From Gnetum montanum (Eukaryota > Streptophyta > Gnetopsida > Gnetales > Gnetaceae): 64,000 nt of DNA. Under the pieces are notes generated by a model. The model saw only the letters and a list, made by a program, of their open reading frames with translations. It was not told the origin of the DNA and searched no databases. Position 1 is the first letter of the stretch; each line of letters begins with the position of its first letter. Positions 23,896 to 34,833 of the stretch are shown piece after piece. The stretch covers positions 571,222 to 635,221 of the forward strand of contig MNCI01033476.1 of the NCBI GenBank assembly GCA_015680685.1, read 5' to 3'. The translations under genes were made by a program, and so were the position numbers.

Positions 23896-24580
23896 GATAT
23901 CACCGATACACCAATCATGAGGATGGTGCTATACCACAATAGGGGGACATGGCTAAGTCCATAAGATGTTCATACCTTATCTTACTCAAACTCTTAATAC
24001 ACCCTCATTGGAATAAAATGGAAGTACTTAATCCTCACTAATGTACTAATGGAAGGAAGAAAAAGAGATAGGAAGGGAAGTTAGATAAAAAAGAAGAAAT
24101 ACGAGAGAGGAGACATGAAATATAAAGTTGTGTGACTAAGAAAATAATAAAGTAGGGAAAGAAAATTAGGTACATCATCCATACACTAAGTTGAGATGCT
24201 ATGCTATAGAGGTGGGATATGACTACATCTCACCCTCTAATGATATAGATGCTAATGATTAATAGATCTCTCCCTACCTCACTAAAACTTGATATATCCT
24301 CACATGGAATAAAAATGATAGAACACTCATTACCCTCTACATAAGGAATATCATTAATAAACATCCTTATCATAGTGTGATGATAGGAATAAATATTAGT
24401 AGAATGGGACAAGTAGAGATTAGGAAGCATAAATGAAGTTGCATGAGATAAACATAGAGGAATGATAACAAACACTAGAGAAAGAAAGAGAGAGAAAGGA
24501 TGAAAAAAAGATAGGCAGGGAATTGAAAGTATGTAATAAAACATAAGAAAAGTAAGAAGTAAGAGTTAGAAAAAACTTGA
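23896..24580 (-). repeat. 3' UTR tandem repeats of B (two units)
   Basis: Units begin near 23896 (plus strand GATATCACCGATACACCA) and 24171 (TACATCATCCATACACTA), about 275 bp apart. Each has an ATGCTAT or GTGCTAT word, a CCTTATC/CCCTACC(T)CACT segment and a purine-rich end. They match the three units in A at 41313-42170. Confidence 0.65.
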
Positions 24581-24599
24581 TTTTTATATCTTTTTTTTT

Positions 24600-24760
24600 C
24601 TATTTTTTAGAGAATTGTGTGTAGTGCTTCTTGATGTAGGCTCTTTTAAAAGGATTTGGGTATTGATTCTTATTTAACTCTACCAAATAGTTTACTCCAT
24701 TGTCAAGATTCTTGATGATAATGAATGGACCATCCTTGAGATGAAGTGGGACATGGTTAT
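24600..24760 (-). pseudogene. Integrase C-terminal tail of B
   Basis: Minus strand LKDGPFIIIKNLDNGVNYL continues to NPFKRAYIKKHY and a stop at 24602-24600. This is the usual end of Ty3 integrase, a Gly-Pro-Tyr/Phe-like strand plus a terminal Lys-Lys-Tyr. The catalytic core is absent. Confidence 0.6.
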
Positions 24761-25539
24761 TACATGATGATGGATGATGTTGAAAATAAAAAAAATGTCC
24801 CTAGCTAGAATGCCTCTACATGGACATAGATGGAATGTTTAAAATGATGGTGGTTAGGCTAATAATGGCTTGATGATAAGCAATATGATGATGGTTAGGT
24901 TCAAGATTAATCAAGGGATAAATTACTCATTGGAATTAAGAAATAATGATGAATGAATGATGTAAAGAAAGAGGAAGGAGAGATGGAGGCCATATAAATT
25001 AAAGAGGTGGTGCATGTGGGAGGTGGGAAGTAAAGTAAAGGAGTAATGATGGGATGCTAACTATGTTTTAGGTCTTGATGTCTTTGCTAGGTGATGTTTA
25101 TATGTTTAGAATGCATTTGTATGAAAATTTTAAAGATTGAGAACTATGGTATAGGAAATTATGTTGGAATGATGAATCATTTTGTTTATGGATTTTATGT
25201 TTTATATGTTTATATTTTTTAGTTTTCTATGTTTTTATGGAAATTTTTGTTTTATATTTTTATGTTTTTATGATTTATGATTTTGATAACTAAGGTATAA
25301 AATTAGAAAAAATAAAGTACTAGTTAGAAAAATAATATTTCAAACATTAAAGCTAGCAACAAAGGCATAAATTAATAAAAAGACATGACATGAGCTGAAA
25401 TAGTGTAAAGTAAATAAAATGAGTAAACATAATTGATTAAGATAAAGTTAAAAAAGATAGATTAAAAGCATGAAGACAACAAGATAAAGATGATATGACA
25501 TTTAGATAGAGGATATATTAGTGATGGTTCTTTGGCTTA
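24761..25539. other. AT-rich remainder of B, pol missing
   Basis: Rich in ATGATG and TTTATG(A/T) runs. No reverse-transcriptase or RNase H motif is seen on the minus strand, so an internal deletion is likely. Confidence 0.4.
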
Positions 25540-26110
25540 GGAATGGGTAGAATCCCAAACACTTTTAACAATTTTTGGAACATCTAGTTTAACAAAGCCT
25601 AAATCTATAATTTTTTTTGAATTTGATGACCACACGATGCTCATATTGGATCCATTAGTTTATTTTGATGATGATGTTGGACTCATAGTAATGGCTTGAT
25701 AGCCTAGCATATGTTTTTCGAGCACATTCAGGTGGAAGATGGTAGGAACTTCAAGAAAAGTACGAATGGTTACCTTTTTATTATTACATGAAAAGTGTAT
25801 CTCCTGGTATATAGGTAAGGAAATTGCATGATGATAAGATAATGAGGACATTCCTAAGATAGTGTTTATCCTTTATGAATCCCTAATTACTATAAAAATA
25901 TCTTCTAAAGGAATACAATTTCCTACTAAGAAAGATAAATTAATCAAGCCTATGATCTTTACGCTAGCTCCACTAAATGAAATTAAAGTAGTGTTGGAGT
26001 TCAAGTACATGACCTATTTTTTGAGGTTGAGACATTTAATGATAGTCCATAAAATGGTGTTAGATCCTGCTCCATTATCCATGTGTACTAAAGGTAGAAT
26101 CACGTTGTCT
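25540..26110 (-). pseudogene. Retropepsin-like protease of B
   Basis: Minus strand: active-site strand MDNGAGSN (Asp codon 26079-26077), then LISFSGASVKIIGLINLSF, and INTILGMSSLSYHHAISL, the counterpart of the ILGRxWL signature, at about 25870-25840. A 63-codon open frame follows (25851-25660). A linker with IIDLGFVKLDVPKI (about 25610-25560) matches FIDLGFGELEIASP in A. Two stops interrupt it. The D-N-G triad is complete. The enzyme would process Gag-Pol. Confidence 0.7.
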
Positions 26111-27079
26111 TTGACCTATATAGTGATGTAGATGGAAAGCTAACATATGATACTCATGATAGGATGGTTTTGATGTTATACTCTTTGAACACCAAGCAGT
26201 CCACCTTATACCATGGAGCATTGAGTGCTGATGAAATAGCTTGGATATTTTTTGGGATGGTAATGAATTTCAAAAGCTCTTCCAATGTTAATTGATGCTT
26301 CTAAAATGTTGAGATGAAATTGAAGAGAGAGATTTGTTTCCTTTGATTTTAGTATTATTGTGATTTAAGGTAAGGCTTTACTTCTAAAGGTTGCATTTTT
26401 GGTAGTAGGTGCTAGAGGAATAGTTCAAGATGGAGTAGTTGAAGTAGTTGTTGGAGTGAGTGTAGATGCATTTTGAGGCTCCTACAATGCTACATTCTTT
26501 TATTGTGGGGAAGATTTTTTACTTGATCCTTTCCTTTTCTCTTATTAAGCATTGTCTTCTTTACCACTTAGGTAAGAATACAAACTAGAGGTATGGAAGT
26601 AGAAAGTAATGATGGTTCATGTGAGATAGATGGGGATAAAAGACATGATGATGAAATATTACATAAAATAAAATATGATAAAAATAAACTAGGTAAGATG
26701 AATTAGATAAAGGCAAACTAATCCTTGATGATGATAAAAGATTAGAATTCATGGAATTTTGACAATCAACAGGAGTTTCATAATATGATATAAGATCTAT
26801 GAAAAAGAAATCTCTTCATATATTTTGATTAGTTAGAGCATAGGAACTATCTATAGGAAGATTAATGATAAAATATTTCTTGGTCTTAGAAGAATTATTT
26901 TGTAAAGATACTTAGGGATTAGTTTGATAGGGACCTATTTAGATAAAAAATGAGGTTTTGGAAGGATTGTATTTAGGTTTAAGGTAGAATGCAGATGCTC
27001 CTCTTGAATGAAAATTCAAGGGATATTGAAAGATCTACATGTCTTGATTATTGAGTTGAACCAATGAGTGGAAGACTAT
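26111..27079 (-). other. gag-protease linker of B
   Basis: Degenerate minus-strand coding-like sequence with no motif I can name. Confidence 0.3.
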
Positions 27080-28200
27080 TTCTTATTTTTTAACAAGAGC
27101 TTAAATTTCATCTTTGAATGCATTACAATCATCAGTGCCATGATGTAGCTTCATGGTAATAGTAGAATTTATTAGGATTATACCATCTTAGGATAGGTCG
27201 ATCTCCTTTAACATGTTGAAAGGGATCTATGGCTATAGTTTGCAAGTGTCTAAATATATCCTATGATGGCTTTGAAACCTATTTTGGAGTTATGTACTTC
27301 TCTATGAGTAACATGTTATAAAGCTACATATAGGTCATTAGAAACTTGTAGTAATTGGGTCTATCTTTTAGTGATCTTCTTTGCTAGCCTCCATTTGATG
27401 AATTTTTCTTAGCATTATTTATGGTGAATGAGAATGATGGTAAAGTTTAATTTACCAATGCTACTATTTGTCTTGCATTTTGAAAGGTATTTTCCTTAGC
27501 TACTTTGTTGGTGTTACTATAGAAGCTAACCCATTTTGGGTCATTGCATTGAATGGCCATCTCCTTAATGTGTTTTGTTGAAGTGATGGAATTATAGAGA
27601 TTAAGGGATGTAGAATAGACTAGCTTGATTTGATGTAGTCGTTAACTACTTCCTCAAAAATGTCTAACAGTTGATCATCAAGTAGTGAGTAAGCTTTATT
27701 ATGACTAAATTTCATTGAGATTTGAACTTAAAAATGGATTCAATGGATGCCTACTTGATGTCTAATAATTTCTACAATGTGTTACCCTTGTTGATATTAT
27801 AATCAAACCTTTTCTTGAAGGCTATGAAGAGTTTCTTCAAAAACATGATGGACCCATTAGGAAGAGCTCTATACCATTGAAGTACTTTACCCATCAATTA
27901 GTTTGAAAAACTACCGAGGATAGTAGGAGGCTATCTTGCCAATAGTATGTATTTATTTTGGAAGATGATAACATGGTTTATAGGATTAGTTCCCTTATTA
28001 TACTTGGTAATGTTAGGTAAGAAAACTCCCTTGGGAACCTGGGCATGTGGAATCAAGGGACTAATGGGATTAACAAGGATATGAGTAATAGAAATAATAG
28101 GGCTCTCCCATGTAACACTATGACTTTTTATGTTTAATTCTCATTGGCTAGCAACTTGGATATAAATCTTGTAGTGGAAGCATTAACTTAGGAAGAATAC
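27080..28200 (-). pseudogene. gag: gag of B
   Basis: Minus strand gag core at about 28040-27690: PKGVFLPNITKYNKGTNPIN, then LMGKVLQWYRALPNGSI and LFIAFKKRFDYNI. The knuckle region at about 27170-27110 reads FYYYHE and, after a frameshift, HGTDDCNAFKDEI. That is the same C-x2-H-x3-GH-x4-C type as E1, with its first Cys changed to Tyr. Stops and frameshifts break the rest. The gag core is clearly related to E1 and E2. Confidence 0.68.
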
Positions 28201-29281
28201 TAGGGATGAATGACATGAAGGAGTTGATAAAAATGGGGTTGTGAATAAGCAAAGTTGATTGGGAAGGTGCAAAAGTGAACATGGAGATAATTTATAGGAT
28301 ATTGTATTTAGGCATATGCTAGGAAGGTGGAAGAAATGAGAGTAAAAATTGTAGTTGTTGAACTAGTGGCATATGAAACAAGGACTAAAATAGATTCAAT
28401 AGGATATTAGTATTATATGCTTACATATGAGATGCTAAATTAAGAATGTTTATGTTTGAAAATAGATTATATGCTAGAGTTAGGATAACCACATGTAGGG
28501 TGATAACAACTAGAGTAGTGGAAATAGGTGCAATAAAGCTAGTAGTTTGTAGAATATACATGAAAAATGGATTAGGAAAACTAATGAGATTGACATGTTA
28601 TAGAATTGGGCTTTATGATTGTGTAGTGGGATGATGATAGAGATTTGTAGTTAGTAAGACATGAGGATTCTCATCCTCATCATCATTATGAATGTTAATG
28701 TCACCATCACCTTCACTATGTTGATCCTAGAACTAGTAACTTCTACTATAGTTGATGTTGGAATGTCTAATAAGATGATTGATTATAGTGTTCCTTTATA
28801 TGTATTAGATTTCAACCCTAGAAAACATTTGAATTTTGTTTCTAATGTAAGATAGTCTACTAGTACTATCATATAGAACTAATTTAGCTTAGTAGAATGG
28901 TTGGAGTTAGGTAGGAATAGTTTTAAACTATTTTTTTACCTTCATATAAATTCATCCTTTGCAGTTCATTTTCTAATAATGCATTATTAAGATCCTTCTT
29001 AGCGCATGTAATTTTGTAGTCATGTTTGATCATGGTTGTCATGAATGCCTATGCTTTCCCAATCTTTATTATTTTATGAATATGTGAACTTTGAGAGGAG
29101 TCAGATCCTTGTCTAGAAATGATGCTAAAAAATTTTTCTTGCACAAATAGAAAAAGAATGAAGTGCAAATGGAAAAAAGAAGATGATTATGTAAGAATGA
29201 GAAAAACATAAAAAATAAAAAGTATTGGACTAGATCTATGGGCTTCTAAATAAATGGATTCATGATATTAAAAAACTTAAT
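28201..29281 (-). other. 5' leader and N-terminal gag region of B
   Basis: AT-rich with short open frames on both strands. The start codon of gag cannot be placed. Confidence 0.3.
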
Positions 29282-29301
29282 GGCCCTTCTTCTAGTGCCA
29301 A
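29282..29301 (-). other. Primer-binding-site candidate of B
   Basis: Minus strand TTGGCACTAGAAGAAGGGCC, nearly the same as E2 (TTGGCACTAGAAAGAGGGCC). It lies about 35 bp from the insertion point of C, which means C landed in the last bases of the LTR next to this site. Confidence 0.6.
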
Positions 29302-29330
29302 TAATATTCCTACAAAATTATTCCTTGTAA

Positions 29331-29335
29331 GTTGT
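29331..29335. repeat. Target-site duplication, left copy (C)
   Basis: GTTGT; the other copy is at 38619-38623. Confidence 0.85.
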
Positions 29336-30184
29336 TGATGAGTCATGTTTTGTAGGGATTTGATATCAGATATCCAATATTAGGGCATAACCTTTGATGT
29401 TAGGGATCCAATATCGCATCTTCTATGCTAGCCTATAAATACCACACTTGTATGCATAGTTAGTAGTAGTGGAAAGAGTAGAAGTAGTCAAAAGTTTTAT
29501 TAGTTTGTTTTCTAGTGCATGCTGGTAGTGTGATGTTAAGTGATTGTACAACATCATTATTTGAGTGTGATGTACTTGGACATGTTATATGTTTAGCAAT
29601 AAAGATAAAGATTACTTCCATCATTGTAGCATACACTTAGCTTTATTATTATTTTTAATTACTTAAATGCTTACTATTTTCCTTAGTTAATGTTTATCAT
29701 TTATTGCTCTTTATCATTTTCTATCATTAAGTAGAATGAGTATGACTAATCGCAAGTGCTTAAGTATAATTACTTGGTAACCTAGTAGTGTTATCTTTTG
29801 GTACACCTAGTAGTGGTATACTTGGTAATCCCAGTGGTAGTTACATGAAGTCCAAGGTGTCTATAGATGGTTAGGAATGGATACTCATTGCATGTAGGCT
29901 AGTTTAGACTTTTCTTTCCATTGTTAATTATCTTAAATAATTGATTTCTTTATTATCATTAGGAGTAGCATAAGGCCAAAATAACATCAATTATCATATG
30001 CCTCACTTTGGACTACACCATATGTGACAAAGCTACTATTAGTCCAAGTGGGAAGACAAAAAACTATAATCAAGAGATAATGATCCAAATTTCAAAACTA
30101 GTTCCATCCATAGAATTCGACTGGATTGTGCATGAATGCTTATGATTTGTATGGTTGAGATAGTGGGTACCTTGTTGCTCATCA
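29336..30184 (+). repeat. 5' LTR of C
   Basis: TG...CA ends with the inverted terminal word TGATGA/TCATCA. TATAAATA at 29434-29441 is the likely promoter. It matches 37756-38618 along its length with many substitutions and small indels. Confidence 0.88.
29434..29441 (+). promoter_or_regulatory. TATA box in the 5' LTR of C
   Basis: GCTAGCCTATAAATACCAC, conserved in the 3' LTR at 37882-37889. Confidence 0.55.
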
Positions 30185-30206
30185 TTGGCACTATTATTAG
30201 GGATGG
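30185..30206 (+). other. Primer-binding-site candidate of C
   Basis: TTGGCACTATTATTAGGG follows the LTR end CATCA directly; the F counterpart is better preserved. Confidence 0.5.
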
Positions 30207-30309
30207 TGCTAGTTATCTAGATTAGTTATATTATACATGATCGTTGCAAACACATTAACAAATAATCTTTCAGAAAATATTAAGTCACACACATCATAAA
30301 CCAACAACA

Positions 30310-32697
30310 ATGTCTCTTTCACATGGAAGTGATAATGCATCATACGAAGAGAACATTCATTTGAGAACTAATGAGATATACACCAAAGAAAATTAGAGTG
30401 ACCCACCTCATGTAGGCATTTCATATGTTCATAACCATCTCAACTACACTCAAGGACTACATTCACCTCAAGTAGACAATCCTAGAGGAGATGAAGTAAG
30501 TCCTAGACCAGGGAAGGTCTTAAGGCCTAGGACCTCCTCAAAACCTAGAAAAGATAAATCAAGGGACCATGGAAAACAATATAGAAGCCATGGTGATTCT
30601 CCTAGTTCCTCATCTTCCTCTTTCTCTTTAACATCTAGTTTTGATGAAGATGAACATAGGTATAGAGATAGAGCTCCTCCCCATGGGGTCAAGATATAGA
30701 TAGAAATCAAACCCAAGGGAAAAATCAAAGACATCAAAATGAGCATAGGAAAGATTGAGATCATCATAATCAGAGAAATAGAAATAGAAATTTTCACTAC
30801 AACATGTCTAATGATGGTGAACCCTTGTTGTCCACTAAGAGCATGATGTAGATTATAGAGGTAGTTAAAATACCCAATAGTCATTGCAAGGAAAGTTTCA
30901 TAAAAAGACTTGATATAATTAATATCTCTAAATTTGTGGGAGGCTATGATTCTAAACCACAACATCATTTGCAACCCTTCCATGATGCCTGTGTCTTACA
31001 AAAAATTGAAAGTGGGTGGAAAAAGTTTAAGCTCTTCCCTAGGATACAAATAAATAAAGCTAAAGTGTGGTATAGATTGTTGAAACCAAATTCAATCTAT
31101 TGGTGGTTCACAATGATGGAACTCTTCAACAAGAAATACCAAACCTACATGAGGGTGTTCAACCTAAGGAAATGAATCAAAGGATGGAAACAAGAACAAC
31201 ATGACCCTTTGGATATGTCTCTAAATAGATACTATTCTCTACTAAATAAATGTCTACGCCATGATTTCTCTCAAGAAGAGAAACTTTTCCACATCATAGA
31301 TGGGCTCCATAGTCAAATGAGAGAGACCCTTAGGATGTAGGATCAAGGTCAATTATATGTACTAGGAATCCATTAGATCTAAAAGCTAATTGAACATGTG
31401 GAAAAATAAGAAGGAGAGCTATGTAAATGGGAGAATGTTGAGAAATATCATTGGGATCCAACTTTTTAAAAGAAGAAGGTCCATATCTATGATAAGGAAA
31501 AAGAGGTAGCTCTCAATGAGGTGATTTCATAACAAACCTTGCTAATGCAACAATCTATTACTAAACTTTAGGCAAGGCTATATAAGATGAAAGTTATAAC
31601 ATGCATAGAAACCATAGAGGAGAGAGTAACACAAAACAAATCAAGTGATTATAAGAAAAAAAGGAAAAGGGACCAAGAAATAGCTAGGAAGACTTATCAA
31701 CAAAAAGGAAAAATAGCTGTAGAAGAAGAGGCTATAGACTTAACCACAAAAGAAGATGATAGGTGTGACATCTTCCTATATGAAAATCCAAAGGGCTATT
31801 GCCCAATCATGTTACATCTACATGAGTATTAGGCTTTTACATTGTATCCCAAGTTCATACAAAAGAAAATGCTTAGGAAATTACCTTTCTCACAAGGTAA
31901 TTATAGATAGTCCTACAATCAGTCATACTATCCTACTGGGACTTCTTACTAGCCTCAACACTATCATCACCTATAGTGGTAAAACCCATAGTCATGGGGG
32001 AGGCCATCATCACACTAGCCCTACCCTTACTACCAATTGAGCCCATATGGATATTACGTTCAACAACCACTTTCCCCAACTAGTTTTACTTCCTCTACTT
32101 CAAATCACTACTACCACTTTCCTAAGTATTATTGACCTACAACATCTTCTAAAGGATCACCACCTCACACCTCTCATCCTCCATCATATCCTTAATATTC
32201 TCATACTCCACTCCATCACATGTTACAACTAACAACATAGGAATGTTTAGCACCACAACATCAATGAAAGAATGTCACTTATGCCATGAACATACATAGA
32301 CATGATAATGCTAGTAGCTCTCCACCACAATCTTGAAAATGCCCTTTCTTTAGGGTGGCTCCCATGCATAAGCACAACACTCATGGACCTACTAACTCAT
32401 CCAAACTAGCACAATGCCAATCAAGTCCAACACCATTCCTTTCACAACTAATGAGCTTTGATCCTACACAAAGGACAACATCCATCATTACTCCAAGACT
32501 TGCCAAAAATAATGAACCTAGGATAGTGGAGAGACAAATGAATCCATGCATAACTAATCATGATAAAGGATGTAGTTGTGGGCTGAACATCTACAAAGTT
32601 CACACAACTCATACTCTAATCCACTGTATGTTTAACAACCAAGTGTGTGAGCAACAACTCATCTATGTAGCCACCAGTAAACCAGAAGACACCCTAT
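30310..32697 (+). pseudogene. gag: gag pseudogene of C
   Basis: Starts MSLSHGSDNA at 30310, about 125 bp after the LTR. The N-terminal part has a Ser/Asp-rich segment (about 30590-30660). A frame change precedes the core: FVGGYDSKPQHHLQPFHDAC at about 30930-30995, VWYRLLKPNSI, and FNKKYQTYMRVFNL to 31175. Stops then interrupt a conserved helix (HDPLDMSLNRYYSLLNK). A Lys/Glu-rich region (31587-31760) leads to a damaged knuckle at 31764-31805, CDIFLYENPKGYC, with Phe and Pro where F keeps Cys and His. A Pro/His/Tyr-rich tail follows to 32697. Homologous to F gag along its length. Confidence 0.75.
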
Positions 32698-34833
32698 GAC
32701 TTGAAAATGAAAGTTTAACACTATTTCACAAATGCATAGAGCTTGCCTATCCACTTATTAATTCTTATCATGATTAAACACTTAGTCATGGGGGAGATGC
32801 CCCATCCTAGAATCAAGAAGTAATAAGTGTTTTTCATCTTTTTGTTTTACAACCTTTTGATCATTTTCTCATATCTTGATATAAAGTTTTCCTATCCTTT
32901 TCAACTTTTTTCACATTTTTTTCATTTCCTTTGTTAGTAATCTCATTTTTGAATAAAACAACATCATATAACCCATTGAGGTGAGGTTTTCTCTATGTTT
33001 TCAAAGTCATGAGGGACTGATTATTTGGATAGTGAGGCCACATCATTCATCCATCCATCTCATTAATAAGAGGTTCTTACCATAGGCATAATGATATTCT
33101 TTTTCATCATTAAACTAAGAATAAACTTGTAATCATTATGCTTGGATAGAAAAGTTAAGAACCAAGTGGAAATGCAAAGGGTGTGACATTAAGGGGATTT
33201 GTGGAATCTCTTTGACCACTTCTATATGTCCTATCATGTTGCCAAGTTTGTAATTATGTCCTTGTAGATTTAATAAAAATTGGAAGTAAGAGTAGAAGAA
33301 GTGTTTCCTTATGATCACTATGCCTAAAGGTAGTCCTCTAGTAAGGTTGAGATAGTTAAAAATAAAATAAACAGATACTAAATAAATTTCTAATGGCTCC
33401 ACTAGAAAGACATGTTACCCATGCCTAAAAGTTGGTGGCTTCTCAAAATTTAAAAAAAGAAAAAAAAGGGAAAAATTCCATGAATAAACTCCTCCCTCGG
33501 AAAAGAAGCCAAGTGATGCTACTCCTTTCAATGATGGTAGTCTTATGATTGTTAATCAAAGAGATAAAATAATGCAATGTCACTGGAATGTGGTTTGGAC
33601 TTTGTTTGAATCTTGGAAAGTAGGACTAATAATTACTTTAACCATTAATAACACACAAGGATTCATTATGCCTATGGTGAGACACCTCATGTCCCAATTT
33701 CTACAATCCTTTCTAAAATCCATCTCATCTCACTATCCATATGATCATAACTTGTGGTTTTGTGTAACATAGGGTTATTTTCACAAATTGGTAATCTTCA
33801 CATGTGTGTTTTGTTCAACAGGTATGCATTGCATTCAATTTCTTAGGTGCCTATGAACATTTTTAGGTGTGGTTATATAAGGGAATTAAGGGCTAAAGCC
33901 TACTTTGGGAAGGATCCACTTGTATAACTATTGTAACTTGTACTTTTCTAACACCACTGCATCATCTTGAACCTTCCAAGTGCATAAATGATAAATTCAA
34001 AACCTTCCCTTATCATATAATCAATCTATTCTACACCATGGATCCAATACCCTTCTCTTGCATCTTTCAAAGATTTTAATGCTCACCTTCTAACATTACT
34101 GGTGCCTAAATATGAATTTCCACTTATCCTAGAACTTTGGATTTTACATGAAACCTTCCAACCAATCATAGAGCTTCATCTTCCATGCTAAATGTCCTCA
34201 TAGAATGAAATTTCAAGACCCTCTTGATATCGACTACCTAATATTAGATACCCAATATTGGGACCATAAAATCTATAAATAGGATTTCCACAATGCTCAA
34301 AAAATTCATTATCATTAATTGAAACTGGGGGAGCTTTTGAATTTTTCTCTCTAAGCTAAGAGCTCTACGAATCCAACTTCCAAATGCAATATCTTGCTTC
34401 ATACCACTCTAATTTTCATGGTTTTTGAACTTATTTGATCCCATAGTGTTCAATTTAGTCAAGGGAGGGTGCTTGTGTGGAAAACTTTCACCAATTTTTT
34501 TGAAATTTGCTATCACCCAGAAGGTATTATAAAGGTAAGAATGTTAAAAACTTTAAGTGTCTTAATGAATAATCAGTCGTATGCATGTCAAAATCTCTAA
34601 TTCTTTCATCCAAGGGATCATAATCATCATTATAAGTCATACATAAGGGAAAAGAAGCCAATTGCAAAGGATCATAAATGAAGTTAAAACTTTTTGGGCA
34701 TTTTCTTGAATTTTTTTAACTTTGCAATCACATGAGCTAAGAACTTAATTGAACTAAGGTAATGAGTAAGGGATAAACTTTTTGATGATAAATGAAAAAC
34801 ACCTTAGTAACACCAAATTCTTGATTGATTGTA
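32698..34833 (+). other. Unassigned internal stretch of C
   Basis: No domain seen in about 2.1 kb where protease and reverse transcriptase would normally lie. The part from about 34220 (GATATCGACTACCTAATATT... TATAAATAGG) resembles the promoter side of the C LTR and may act as leader for ORF2. Confidence 0.4.
34275..34284 (+). promoter_or_regulatory. Internal TATA box ahead of C ORF2
   Basis: TATAAATAGG about 550 bp upstream of the ORF2 start. The preceding GATATC..CTAATATTAGATA..CCAATATTGGG resembles the LTR promoter stretch at about 29352-29420. Whether it is used is unknown. Confidence 0.35.

Larger units (their letters stand above)
23480..29301 (-). mobile_element. B: Tat-like Ty3/gypsy element, internally deleted
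   Basis: Minus strand order: primer site (29301-29282), gag (about 28200-27080), protease (26110-25540), integrase C-terminal tail (24760-24600), 3' tandem repeats (24580-23896), polypurine tract and 3' LTR start (23769). Reverse transcriptase, RNase H and the integrase core are missing between 25540 and 24760. Same family as A, judged from the shared 3' repeats and LTR start. Confidence 0.68.

Noticed and set aside
24230-24544. 104-codon minus-strand open frame
   Set aside because: Lies within the 3' UTR tandem repeats of B; no family similarity.
30468-30983. 171-codon open frame on the minus strand
   Set aside because: Antisense to C gag, which is supported by homology with F.
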